Positions 9,502 through 19,156 of a stretch of 64,000 nt of DNA are shown here, piece after piece. Each line of letters starts with the position of its first letter. Position 1 is the first letter of the stretch. Under the pieces are notes generated by a model. The model was not told the origin of the DNA, made no database searches, and was given only the letters and a program-made list of their open reading frames with translations. Origin of the DNA: Macrothele yani. Taxonomy: Eukaryota > Arthropoda > Arachnida > Araneae > Macrothelidae. Location of the stretch: contig CM077010.1 of NCBI GenBank assembly GCA_039090855.1, positions 42,364,905 through 42,428,904 on the forward strand, given 5' to 3'. The position numbers and the translations under genes were made by a program.

Positions 9502-10185
9502 CTATCGTAGGAAGTAGCTCCCTAGACAGTCAATCCCGGTGTGCGAGCTGCGTACTGCTCCACGGTAAAGTAAGGATCCGTGCGCTGGCCGGCTTTTCTC
9601 CAGCCATTCATCGAGCCATTTTTGAATATCCACGACAGAAAGAAAGTGCTGCTCTGACAGGCCATGTTGTAGCGACCGGAACAAATGGAAGTCCGAGGGA
9701 GCAATGTCCGGGGAATAAGGTGAGTGGGGTAAGAAGTCCCAGACAAGTGCCTCCAAGAGTTCCTTCACGGGTTTGGCGACATGTGGTCTAGCGTTGTCGT
9801 GGAGAGGAATAACCTTGTCATGTGGGATCCAGTTTCCGAGCTTCTGGATCATTCCCATTGCCTTTAAACGTTTGCTATCCGTTGACTTATCGACCCGTAG
9901 TGTTTCAGACAACTCGTGGACCGTCTCACATGAATCATCGTCCAATAAGGCTTCCAATGCGCCATCTTCGAACTTTATCGGCTGCCCAGGGCGCTCTTTG
10001 TCCTTCATATCATATTCGTTGGCTTTGAAGCTTCGGAATCATCCTTTGCATGTTGTATCCGATAGGACATATTCCCCATAGGCCTGCACTAGCAAACGAT
10101 GACTTCCCACTGCATATTTCTTGAGATAAAAGCAGGAGAGTAATGCTTCCCGCAAATGCTCCTTTTTTGGTACGAAACTCGACAT
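9502..10185 (-). pseudogene. Mariner-family transposase with an internal deletion
   Basis: Starts at the ATG complementary to 10183-10185 (MSSFVPKKEHLREALLSC). The N-terminal HTH continues through YGEYVLSDTTC, a TGA replaces Trp at 10039-10041, and KDKERPGQP with SKRLKAMGMIQKLGNWIPH follows. It then jumps directly to KVIPLHDNARPHV (second Asp) and SPYSPDIAPSDFHLF (third Asp). Roughly 110-120 residues that normally lie between are absent, including the first catalytic Asp block. The 228-codon frame is otherwise open. This is a typical deletion derivative, unable to catalyse. Confidence 0.9.
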
Positions 10186-10479
10186 CGTGAATGCGATACA
10201 AACTCGTGTTCTGCGCCCTCCGATCGCGTGTCACACACTGCTTCGCCCAGACTACGGACGGTACGTGCGTGCACACTGCTTCGCTGTATTGGGCAACAGC
10301 TGGAATTTATTCAATCATCTAATAATTTATCGCAGCAGAGCTCATAGCAAATTTGGGAATCATGTTCCCAAGGTACCTGCATATTAATTTTTTCCTTTTG
10401 AAATTGTATTTTTTTTTCGTTTCGAAATTTACTTTCCGGACAACGTTTCTCGAGCCATTGACAAGTTTTACGCGGGCCA
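10186..10479. other. 5' region of the mariner relic and unassigned DNA
   Basis: Probably the untranslated leader of the minus-strand mariner (to ~10280). A terminal repeat could not be paired. The rest is unassigned. Confidence 0.4.
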
Positions 10480-10890
10480 CTACTTTAATTCAGGAAAATT
10501 CTGAATTTTCAGAAACCTTTCCGCAATTAATTTTTTATATGTACGGTAAATTTCCGTTTTTAAGATGTGTTAACGGAAAATTCAGAATTTTCAGAAACCT
10601 TTCCTCATATAGTTTCTTTATATGGACGGTAAATTTCTGTTTTTAAGATGCGTTAACGGAAAATTTTGAATTTTCAGAAACATTTCCGCTAATCCTTTCT
10701 TATATGGACGGTAAATTTCCGTTTGTAAAATGTATTAACGGAAAATCCCGAATTTACAGAAACCTTTCCGCAAATCCTTTCTTACCCGGACGGTAAATTT
10801 CCGTTTTTAAGATGTGTTAACGGAAAATTCCGAAGTTTCAGAAACCTTTCCGTGATTTGTTTCGTATATTAACGGAAAAATTCCGTTCTC
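10480..10890. repeat. 82-bp tandem repeat, about five units
   Basis: GAAAAT-TC at 10494, 10576, 10659, 10741 and 10823 gives a period of 82-83 bp. Each unit has TTTTCAGAAACCTTTCC, GGACGGTAAATTTCCGT and TTAACGG. The half-sites ACGGAAA and TTTCCGT recur in both orientations, so each unit contains inverted-repeat potential. No link to a transposon was found. Confidence 0.85.
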
Positions 10891-11555
10891 ACTTTTTTTC
10901 ATATCCATATGACGTAAACATTCTGGTAAAATGAGAAATTCGCTGGAATATTTGAGGTTTGATTGGCTGTTAAATTTCAATCGTCCGTCAAAGGAATCGA
11001 TATGGAAGTTCTGTAGCGAGATCGGATCAGTGCATAGTACTATATCGCATGAATTTGAATGTTGTGGCATAGGATATTTCTTCTCCTCTCTTACATTTTG
11101 TGCACCACCTATTTTCTACCGGGTGTTTAAAGATTATTTTATACCGGGTACTTAAATTATTGTACAGGTGATTGTGAACGATGTCTATGCATCAATTTGT
11201 GGAGTGCTTATGACAAAAATTGTTATAGCTATTAGGAGTAAATTTTATATTTAAGAGTTTTGTGAAATAATACCGTGAAGCAGCACATTTTGCCATTTAT
11301 TAAAGATACAGAAATGTTATTTCCAGTTAAAAAAAAGTTCCAAAGCATTCTGTCGGTTCGTAATACTACGTTGAAAAAAATATTTAATTTGTGATAAATC
11401 GTCCTACATAAAAATTAAAATATTACAAACGTATTCACAAAAATAAGCTCCACAAGAAAATAAAATGACTCAATCACTCGCATTAATGAAAAAAATGTAG
11501 TATATCAGCGCCTGAGGAGTTTTGTATGGGCGTGAATACAACTCCTAAGACTTTC
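10891..11555. other. AT-rich DNA, nothing recognised
   Basis: No gene, repeat or RNA feature supported. Confidence 0.5.
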
Positions 11556-11626
11556 TGGTTCAGCGGTTAAGACGTGTAGATTGTGTTCATCTAAGCCAAT
11601 CGACCTGAGTTTGAGCTCTGCCACTG
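11556..11626 (+). other. Weak tRNA-like sequence, possible SINE head
   Basis: A box-like TGGTTCAGCGGTTAAGACG is followed about 30 bases later by a degenerate B box (GAGTTTGAGCTC). A full cloverleaf was not built. It may be the head of a decayed SINE. Confidence 0.35.
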
Positions 11627-11629
11627 GCG

Positions 11630-12035
11630 CGAAAGGATTCTCTGGAAGGTAAAGGGGGTTGAAAAAATTCAGCGTCTTCGATTTTTTGAAATCTCTGTAT
11701 AAATGTGGATAAACTTGAAATGGACTTTTCTGAATAAATGGAGTTACTGACTATGGAAGATCTTTGAAAACACGGAAGTTTAAAAGCGGAAATTTAGTTA
11801 AAACAAGGACACTTATCGGCAATTTTGCTGCCCGTTTTTTTCAGAAATGTTTGTGAATTCACACCATTTATTGAAAACACAATACATATGTTAAAAGTAA
11901 TTTCCTATTATGTCTTAAAAGACGAGTGTTTAAAAAGACAAACAGGGGCTACTGACAATTCAACGAAAAATATATGAATCGATTAGATGAATACCGTCTT
12001 CACACGATTTTAATGATATTAAAATATGAAATATA
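11630..12035. other. AT-rich DNA, nothing recognised
   Basis: No supported feature. Confidence 0.5.
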
Positions 12036-12039
12036 TGTA

Positions 12040-12240
12040 CAATTAAAATATTCTAAAACACACTAGCACTTTCAGAGCGACAGTCGCCCCATCATCAGGT
12101 GTGATCGGGTCTCCCAAACCGTTCAGTATAAATATCTGTAGTGCGCCATAACTGCAATCAACGTAACAGAATTTTGCGACGTACGCGCCATCTGTCCCGG
12201 CGGTTAAACCGCGATCAGAGCGACACCACATCACAAATCG
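12040..12240 (-). mobile_element. Solo 3' end of a Penelope-like element (putative)
   Basis: The reverse strand aligns by eye with the 3' end of the PLE copies at 53619-57302. The shared core is ACC(T/C)GATGATG, a short stem-loop, GAAAG, then TAGTGTGTTTTA here against CTTGTGTTCTAA there. No reverse transcriptase sequence accompanies it. It belongs to a related family, not the same one. The 63-residue ORF here has no recognisable domain. Confidence 0.5.
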
Positions 12241-12256
12241 TAAACATGATTATAAT

Positions 12257-12325
12257 TGCAACATTAAGTATTAAAGTCTAAAAAAGGAAGATAGACTTTT
12301 TTAGACTTTAATACTTAATGTTGCA
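12257..12325. repeat. Perfect 30-bp inverted repeat
   Basis: Arms 12257-12286 and 12296-12325 are exact reverse complements with a 9-base spacer. The arms contain CATTAAGTATTAAAGTCTA. It lies at the junction between the PLE-like end and a LINE fragment, which suggests an inverted duplication formed during insertion. Confidence 0.9.
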
Positions 12326-12326
12326 G

Positions 12327-12455
12327 TTGATGATATCATTACTAGTGTAAAGACCATCAAATGGCAATGTGCTATACATATCGCTAGAACAACGGACCAC
12401 CAATGGACACCACAAAGGGACAAGAAAAGACCTAAAAATCGACTCCGTGGGAGGT

Positions 12456-12460
<5 letters not shown>
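12327..12460 (+). pseudogene. Non-LTR retrotransposon fragment (RT C-terminal region)
   Basis: Reads VDDIITSVKTIKWQC, AIHIARTTDHQWTPQ then KRPKNRLRGRY. This matches the KWQWVGHTARRTDHRWT-type block of arthropod endonuclease/reverse-transcriptase LINEs, also present at 59352-60010. About 44 codons survive, directly followed by (GA)n. Confidence 0.75.

Positions 12461-12508
<48 letters not shown>
12461..12508. repeat. (GA)24 microsatellite
   Basis: 48 bases of pure GA dinucleotide abut the LINE fragment; it may have grown from the element's tail. The Ser-Leu and Arg-Glu ORFs across it are artefacts. Confidence 0.95.
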
Positions 12509-12512
<4 letters not shown>

Positions 12513-13215
12513 AAAATTTGCAAGCTGACAAAAATCAAAAGGGCGGCTTAGCTTTACTGCTCAAGTTACTGATAGGTTTAAAGATAATTATGCCAGAAAC
12601 GTCGAAATGCTGTACAAATTCCATGAAATTTTGATTTAAAATTAAGGGGGCGCCAAAACCTACTACCGTGTTACGTAAAGCCTTATGCATTGACGTCACG
12701 ACCCTGTTCTAAATCGTAAAATAGTTACAGATTTCAAATTACTCTTCTTTCCCTTGATAACTTTTCCCTCTCTTTAATTTTGTGTTTAAAAAATTATTTT
12801 ATAGACTCACCTTTCGGAGACCGGGCATGAACTGCTATTATGTATACACACACACACACATAACATAGAAAAGAGTTGCTGAGGACATAGACTTGTGAAG
12901 ACTTTCATCCAGCAGGGGATTTAGCATGGTTGATCACTCATGATATAAATAACTGCAAATGTTTTTATCGGACGTTACGCTTTACTGATCACGTGAATGT
13001 ATTTTTGCTCTATCGATTTATTTCCTTTTTCAAAAGCGTGAAATAACAGTTGTAAACAACAGAACAATGATGATTTTAGCCAGCGACAGGGTGAAATGTG
13101 GAAATTAAAGGATTGCCAGAACACATTCATTAATAAATGACATGTCTCGCGAAAATGGAGCTTTGACGAATGATCGCGAATGATCATTCAGGTAATGAAA
13201 AAAAATGTTTAGCAA
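12509..13215. other. AT-rich DNA, nothing recognised
   Basis: Only a short CA run near 12846 was seen. Confidence 0.5.
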
Positions 13216-13440
13216 CAATGGTGTCCAAATTTAAAGTCCGGAAAGCAATAGCGGACAAATAATTCAAAGCTACGATGTTCACGGGACATATGCAAATGGA
13301 CACGAGAAACAGATGCCCTCAGTGAAATTCACATAGCAGTGAGCAAAATGTATCCAATATGTAAATTGAGTTACATACCTAAAGCCATTGGGGATAGGCA
13401 ATAGCATTTCTCGTTGACAGCGCTTCTAAGAAACGTTCTG

Positions 13441-13797
13441 GTGGCTGCAAATGCTTTCCTTATGTCTCATAAAAGTCTATCCAACGCTGTTGCATATGCT
13501 TTCCTTATGTCTCATACAAATGTATCCAACGCTGTTGCAAATGCTTTTCTTGTGTCTCATAGAAGTGTATCCAGCGCTGTTGTATATGCTTTCTTTATGT
13601 CTCATACAAGTGTATCCAACGCTGTTGCAAATGCTTTCCTTATGTCTCATACAAGTTTACCCAACGCTGTTGCAAATGCTTTCCTCATGTCTCATACAAG
13701 TGTATCTAAATGTTTTCCTTATGTCTCATACAAGTTTACCCAACGCTATTGCAAATGCTTTCCTTATGTCTCATACAAGTCTATCTAACACTGTGCT
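13441..13797 (+). repeat. 45-bp minisatellite, about eight units
   Basis: Unit: CAACGCTGTTGCAAATGC, TTTCCTTATGTCTCATACAA, GTGTATC. One unit is shortened near 13700. Because 45 is divisible by three, two frames stay open (124 and 116 codons; 15-residue repeats such as AVANAFLMSHTSVSN). No start context, splice signal or homologous domain supports coding. It lies in the 5' part of a Tc1-like element. Confidence 0.9.
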
Positions 13798-13799
13798 GT

Positions 13800-14085
13800 A
13801 GCTAGCGATATAAAGACTAGAATTAGGCCTGTCTCAGGGCCAGTACGCAAGGGACTAGAACATCCCTCCCCCCCAGAGTGGTTTTACGCTTTTGACAGGA
13901 ATTCAAAAACACCAAGGGGCACGAATGCCTAGCCAAGGTCGCCCAAGGCACAGGGCACCTAGCGAGGACCGTCATAAGTCTTATGCAGACTGGATCTCTC
14001 CGCCGCCACTGGGGCTAGGATATCAAGGCAAATAATATATCGGAATCTTAATGGAAATGGTCTTTATGCTAGGAAACCCATGTTT
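13800..14085. other. Unassigned interior of the Tc1-like element
   Basis: Probably the decayed 5' half of the transposase gene; no motif survives. Confidence 0.35.
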
Positions 14086-14087
14086 TT

Positions 14088-14655
14088 CTATGTCCCTTTA
14101 GCAGCCTCAAACAAGAGAGCTCGCTTGAACTGCTGCAGGTAACACCGTACCTGGAGCCCAGAGGAGTGTACCGGTGTTCTTTTCAAAAAAGAGTCGAAAT
14201 TCAGTCTAAAAACATATTCTCGTCGGTATTTCATATGGAGAGAACACGGAGCCCTTAATGATCCTGCAAACGTCCGCGAACAAAACTCTGTGGAGTGGCA
14301 TTTTGTTGAACGGCAGTACACCACTTCACGTGTTTGCAGGAGGTCATGTGAATGCTGAATGCTATGGGTCGATATTCTAGAGCCCTATATCAGTTTTTCG
14401 AGAAGATGATCCCTCATTGATAATAACGCTCGCCCGCACGGGGCTTAGCTTGTGAACGATTTCCTGCAGAGCAAGAATATTTGTCGTAAGGCATAGCCAG
14501 CAAGGTCTCCGGATCTTAAACCAATATAGTGTGTTTGGGATGACACGTAGCAGCTCATCAGCCCCCTTCCCGAGTTACGCACCGCCTTCGTGGAGGGGTG
14601 GCATTCTTTGTCTCCAGATTTCGTCAACAACCTGGTGATGAGCATGTATCATCGT
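14088..14655 (+). pseudogene. Tc1-like transposase pseudogene
   Basis: Recognisable in shifting frames: KRARLNCCR, then VLFKKESKFSLKTYSRRYF, where the first catalytic Asp of the SDESKF motif has become Lys. REHGAL and PLHVFAGGHVNAECYGSIF follow. The second Asp is kept in DNARPH. PARSPDLKPI is then followed by TAG where the catalytic Glu should be, then CVWDD. Two of three catalytic residues are lost. The N-terminal DNA-binding part is not recognisable. Confidence 0.85.
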
Positions 14656-14874
14656 TGAGAGAGTTGTCTGTCCTTACGAGTTGATAGCATTCTTTATTAA
14701 TATGTTTTTAGGTTACATTCTTACATCTCACCTAGGTGATATTTACCGATGTGACTTTGTATACCTAAAATTATTTGTATTGTTATAAAATGTTTGTTAC
14801 CCTGATGATTGTGTCTCTTTACATGGCAAACGTTTCTACCTACTGCCACGTGTTTTCCTTTTTATCCCTGCGAA

Positions 14875-15839
14875 TGCCTTCCTGATTTTAATTTTGGACA
14901 CCAGTGTAAATGCTAAAAGGTTTCTTTGCTCGGCCATTTCCCTCTGAATGCCTTCCGGACTTTAATTTTGGACACCAGTGTAGATGCTAAAAGGTTTCTT
15001 TGCTATGTCATTTCCCTGCGAATGCCTTCCAGACTTTAATTTTGGATACATGTAGATGCTAAAAAGTTTCTTTGTCTGTCATTTCTCACCGAATGCCTTC
15101 CGGACTTTAATTTTGGGTACATGTAGATGCTAAAAGGTTTCTTTGCTCTGTCATTTACCTGCGAATGTTCCGGACTTCAATTTTGGATACATGCAGATGC
15201 TAAAAGGTTTCTTTGCTCTGCCATTTCCCTCTGAATGCTTTCCGGACTATAATTTTCGACACCAGTGTAGATGCTAAAAGGTTTCTTTGCTCTGTCATTT
15301 CCCTGCGAATGCCTTTCAGACTTTAATTTTGGGTACATGCAGATGCTAAAAGGTTTCTTTGCTCTGTAATTTCCCACCGAAGGCTTTCCGGACTTTAATT
15401 TTGGGTACATGTAGATGCTAAAAGGTTTCTTTGCTCTGTCATTTACCTGCGAATGTTCCGGACTTCAATTTTGGATACATGCAGATGCTAAAAGGTTTCT
15501 TTGCTCTGCCATTTCCCTCTGAATGCTTTCCGGACTATAATTTTCGACACCAGTGTAGATGCTAAAAGGTTTCTTTGCTCTGTCATTTCCCTGCGAATGC
15601 CTTTCAGACTTTAATTTTGGGTACATGCAGATGTTAAAAGGTTTCTTTGCTCTGTCATTGCTCACCGAATGCCTTCCAGACTTTAATTTTGGGCACACGT
15701 AGATGCTAAAAGGTTCCTTTGCTCTGTCATTTCCCTGTGAATGCCTTCCGCACTTTAAACCAGTGTAGGTGATAAAAGGTTTCTTTGCTCGGCCATTTCC
15801 CTCCGAATGCCTTCCGGACTTTAGTTTTGGACACCAATG
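14875..15839 (+). repeat. 70-74-bp array built on a Tc1 terminal repeat, ~13 units
   Basis: GATGCTAAAAGG or variants recur near 14985, 15057, 15127, 15198, 15272, 15344, 15416, 15486, 15560, 15632 and 15704. Each unit has GAATGCCTTCCGGACTTTAA, TTTTGGACACCAGTG or variants, then GCTAAAAGGTTTCTTTGCTC. The first block is the terminal repeat of the host Tc1-like element. A four-unit block of 289 bp (from ~15127) is repeated from ~15416 with the same private variants. The minus-strand ORFs of 77 and 127 codons are by-products. Confidence 0.9.
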
Positions 15840-16839
15840 AATAAACAAACAAGCAAAGAAACAAAAATAACCTTGCTCTTGAAAGATAGCCTTATTTTTT
15901 AAATAAGGTATGGTATACTATAAAATACTTTCTTTGATCCATTCGCAAAAGATATTCTCACAAGAAGGCTATATCTTCTGATGGATTTTGCAGACCACGC
16001 TTTAGCGAATGGAGCAGTTTAAAATTGCAGAATGTACTATATTTTAAGGACGCTTTTCAAGCGTGTTGTATGAGAAAATATTAACTATTCCCGTATAAGT
16101 GGCGCATCATTCTGCAGATTTCCAAGATCTTATCATGCATTAGTTATACGTCTGAAAGATAGGAAAGGAGAAAACATATCTGTCGAATTATTTAAAATTT
16201 AAATAACTAGATGAATACGATGGAAGAATGAAAAGCTAGAAAGCTACACAGACATGTGAAAGTGCACGGCAGTAGCATCAGCATTCAAATCCATTTGAAA
16301 ACGATACGCGCAAGAAAAGTGTATGCTGCGTCTTCTTCCACAGAAGAAACCGCGCAAGAAATGAATTTTAACATTACAAATATCAAGGGAATAAAATTGG
16401 GGAAATAAGCATTGCATTCATTCTCAAAAAATAAAGAAGCAGGGAATGGAAATATTGAAAATGATCTTAAAAGACGAGACAAAATGGGAAATTCTCATTT
16501 AAAATTAAAATGACGAATCTCAGAGAGCTACACGATAGTCTATCAGCACAGCTGTATCTAGTCGCGTAACGAGAAGGAAAGCAATTTGTTTTAACTAACC
16601 TCAAAAAATAATAAAATGTAAAATGGGGAGAACATGAGGTTCCTAGGCAGAGGCTATGCTCATTTTTCAGCTTCAATATTATGATTCTTCGACTAAAAAC
16701 GTGTTGGGCAGCTTTCCATTGTACATTCGTTTCGTGCACATTCTCAGTTTTTCATAGTATATGCAGACGCTAACAAGGCTCACTTCAGCTATCCATTCAG
16801 AGTAAGTGAGAACACCAATTTCTAGCTATTTAAGCTGGT
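15840..16839. other. AT-rich DNA, nothing recognised
   Basis: A small palindrome (CCTTATTTTTTAAATAAGG) lies near 15890. No gene is supported. Confidence 0.5.
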
Positions 16840-16997
16840 ATAACGAAGTAAATTTCTCCGTCATTTTTGTCCACGCCAGGGTTCGAACCCGGGTCCCCTC
16901 ATTCCGGAATAAGTCACTATACCAATTGAGCTACGCGGACGTTCGTTCTGACTGCTATCTGCCTTTATGTCGTGTGCGTCCTGCTGGCAGGCACGTC
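16840..16997 (-). repeat. 158-bp tRNA-bearing direct repeat, copy 1
   Basis: Starts ATAACGAAGTAAAT and ends GGCAGGCACGTC. It recurs almost unchanged at 17263-17420, about 423 bp further on. Either a small tRNA-derived retroelement or a local duplication of a tRNA-like locus. Confidence 0.8.
16869..16940 (-). tRNA. tRNA-like sequence, 72 nt
   Basis: On the reverse strand the acceptor arms GTCCGCG and CGTGGAC pair over 7 bp, one pair being G-T. The D region is GCTCAATTGGTAT. The T arm CCGGG-TTCGAAC-CCTGG is good, with an intact B box. The anticodon arm is irregular: CTTAT/ATGAG leaves a 6-base loop TCCGGA, so no anticodon can be assigned. More likely a tRNA-derived element head than a working tRNA gene. 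Confidence 0.45.
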
Positions 16998-17262
16998 TCA
17001 TCCCCCCCGAAAGAGGGCCGGGGGCATGGCCCACGGTGGGTCAGCCGTGACCATGAATCGTTGCAGGCAGCCACCCGCTGTAGAACGTGCACTTGAGAAC
17101 TCACAGCCTATCTGGTGTGTGGAATGCGACGTCACACATTTTTATTTTTCGAAGCGCTGGAGAAGAGATTCTCTTATTTTTCCTATCTCGCGGTGTGGAA
17201 AAAACATCACACCATTGCGAGATTTTGAACAGCCGGGTCATCCGGAAAGTTCGGGCGCCATT

Positions 17263-17420
17263 ATAACGAAGTAAATGTCTCCGTCATTTTTGTAAACGCC
17301 AGGGTTCGAACGCGGGTCCTCTCATTCCGGAATAAGTCACTCTACCAATTGAGCTACGCGGACGTTCGCTCTGACTGCTATCTGCCTTTATGTCGTGTGC
17401 GTCCTGCTGGCAGGCACGTC
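17263..17420 (-). repeat. 158-bp tRNA-bearing direct repeat, copy 2
   Basis: Second copy of the 16840-16997 unit. The tRNA-like part is 17292-17363. Its acceptor 3' strand is mutated (CGTTTAC), so pairing is partly lost, while the D region (GGTAGAGT) is better than in copy 1. The 265 bp between copies contain a separate unassigned sequence. Confidence 0.8.
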
Positions 17421-19156
17421 GCACTGGTTCAGATCTGCTTTTTTGTTAATGACTTAAACACAACCAGCGCATTATTGTTTATTGCCGAAGATGATCAAGA
17501 GGTTTTCTGACTTTTGTCACTAAATGCCCTCTCAGAATGCTTGAAGATTTATTTCAATAACAAAATACCAGTTGCTTTAGTTAAGTAATTTCCATGTAAA
17601 TTGCCATGTTACCGAGTATACTAGTTTTGATATACGTTTATGCATCAATTATAAATCCCTTTCTACCTCCGAAGCTGTGACTAGTATATAACCGATATAT
17701 ATATTGTACAGTATATTATCCTGTAGTTCGCTAAGAATAATAAAGAACGTCTTACTTCGTACTTGGATATTTCATTTATGCTTACGTCAGTCATATGCGA
17801 AAGATGCAGGAATTTAATGTGAAGAGATTTAATGATGATGAATGTAGGCGAAAGATTCACAGATTTAGTCGCGCCAAGGGCATTTAATGATAATGAATAC
17901 AAGTATGTTAAGCACGCGGTTAACGCAAATCATGAATGCACTAAGTCCTTCTTGTGTTAAACAAGTTCTGCGAACCCTAGAAAATCACAATGTTCTTCTG
18001 CGTGGAATTTAGAGAAGAACCTGTTACGATACAGCTGTACAAGGTACGCAAAATCCCATCACTTTTACTGACAAAATAGTACAGTGATGTTTGAGCTATC
18101 ATGCATGTTCTTTCAATCAAGCCGCTAATTACACTGTAAATTAACTCGCTGTTGAGCTCAGGTGTTATCTTGGAAAATCGAGTTATTTCCTATGGGGCAT
18201 TTGCAGGTTTGCCGTTGGTTTCGTTTGCCATAAAATGAGCAAAAAAAGAAAATGTTTCAGAATTCGCTTAACACCTTGCCTATACTGTACGAATCGAATT
18301 TACTTATATTTTCCGCATTTAATCAAAAGCAAGTTCCGTTTCTATACAATACGGATGGATAAAATTATTATTGGATTACAGAGGGATAACAGAGTCAAGA
18401 ACTTACCATCCTGGCTGATAAACTAGACAGCGCAGATATGTAATTTTTATTGCCTGGATGATCACATTTCTTCGGCCAGGTTATCGAAATCTGTCTTCCA
18501 TTATCCTAGCACAGAGATTTGCGGTCACATAGTGAAAATACATGTTCCTCATGTATTAGCACACGCGTTTTTTCTCCAGATTGTCGTAATGTTTAAATTC
18601 CATTCTACCGCTGCATAATTTGTTTCTTCATGTAACAGTTGTGCGTGGCTTTCATTGATCTGCTACAAACGTTTGTCTCGAGGTGTGGCGTTGTGGAGTG
18701 ATATAAAACAAAATAGAAAAAAAAGCTGCCTGTACTGACACAAAAATCAGTTGTAATGCTGCAAAGAAAAAGAAAATAAGAAAAGGTAAAAGGGAGAAAA
18801 CTCTCAACTTGGGTAATGGGACGCCATTATATCGAGAAGAACCTAGGTAGGAAGAAGTAGCAGCCATTTTCGTAACAAGGTCACAAATCGCATAGAGGTT
18901 ACGACTTCCTGGGAATTTTGGAGAGTGGAATTCACAGGGACCAGTGCAGCTGCAACAGAAGATATTACAGTGCGTCGTGGGAAGGCGACAGGACTCTATA
19001 CTCCAATTCACCCTAAAAGTGTACTGCTGGGAAAGGCGGGAGAGCCTTATCACATCTCGTCGTGGAACGCAAGAACGATATCCATCCGCGTTAATGGGCT
19101 ATTCTACTGTTTTCTTTCTGATCCTCCCCCCCCCCCCCAAACCACACATCTCACAA
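17421..19156. other. AT-rich DNA, nothing recognised
   Basis: No ORF with a recognisable domain. A poly-C run at ~19126-19138 directly precedes the 153-bp satellite. Confidence 0.5.

Larger units (their letters stand above)
13216..15839 (+). mobile_element. Tc1-like element containing two tandem arrays
   Basis: The left end at ~13216 reads GGTGTCCAAATTTAAAGTCC. The right end repeats the reverse complement (GGACTTTAATTTTGGACACC) many times, the last at ~15839. Between them lie a 45-bp minisatellite (13441-13797), a broken Tc1-like transposase (14088-14655) and a 72-bp array that contains the right terminal repeat in each unit. A TA is not clear on the left side. Without the arrays the element would be about 1.4 kb. 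Confidence 0.75.

Noticed and set aside
12301..12551. Ser-Leu and Arg-Glu repeat ORFs
   Set aside because: Translation of the (GA)24 microsatellite.
13414..13801. Repetitive protein of 15-residue units
   Set aside because: Two frames are equally open because the minisatellite unit is 45 bp; there is no evidence for expression or a start context.
15177..15848. Minus-strand ORFs with PKLKSGRHS-type repeats
   Set aside because: By-product of the 72-bp terminal-repeat array; 70-74-bp units do not keep one frame throughout.
16869..17363. Pair of functional tRNA genes
   Set aside because: The anticodon arm is irregular in both copies and the sequences sit inside a larger duplicated repeat; kept only as tRNA-like.
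18235..18426. 63-codon ORF beginning MSKKRKCFRIR
   Set aside because: No domain, no context and length within the chance range.
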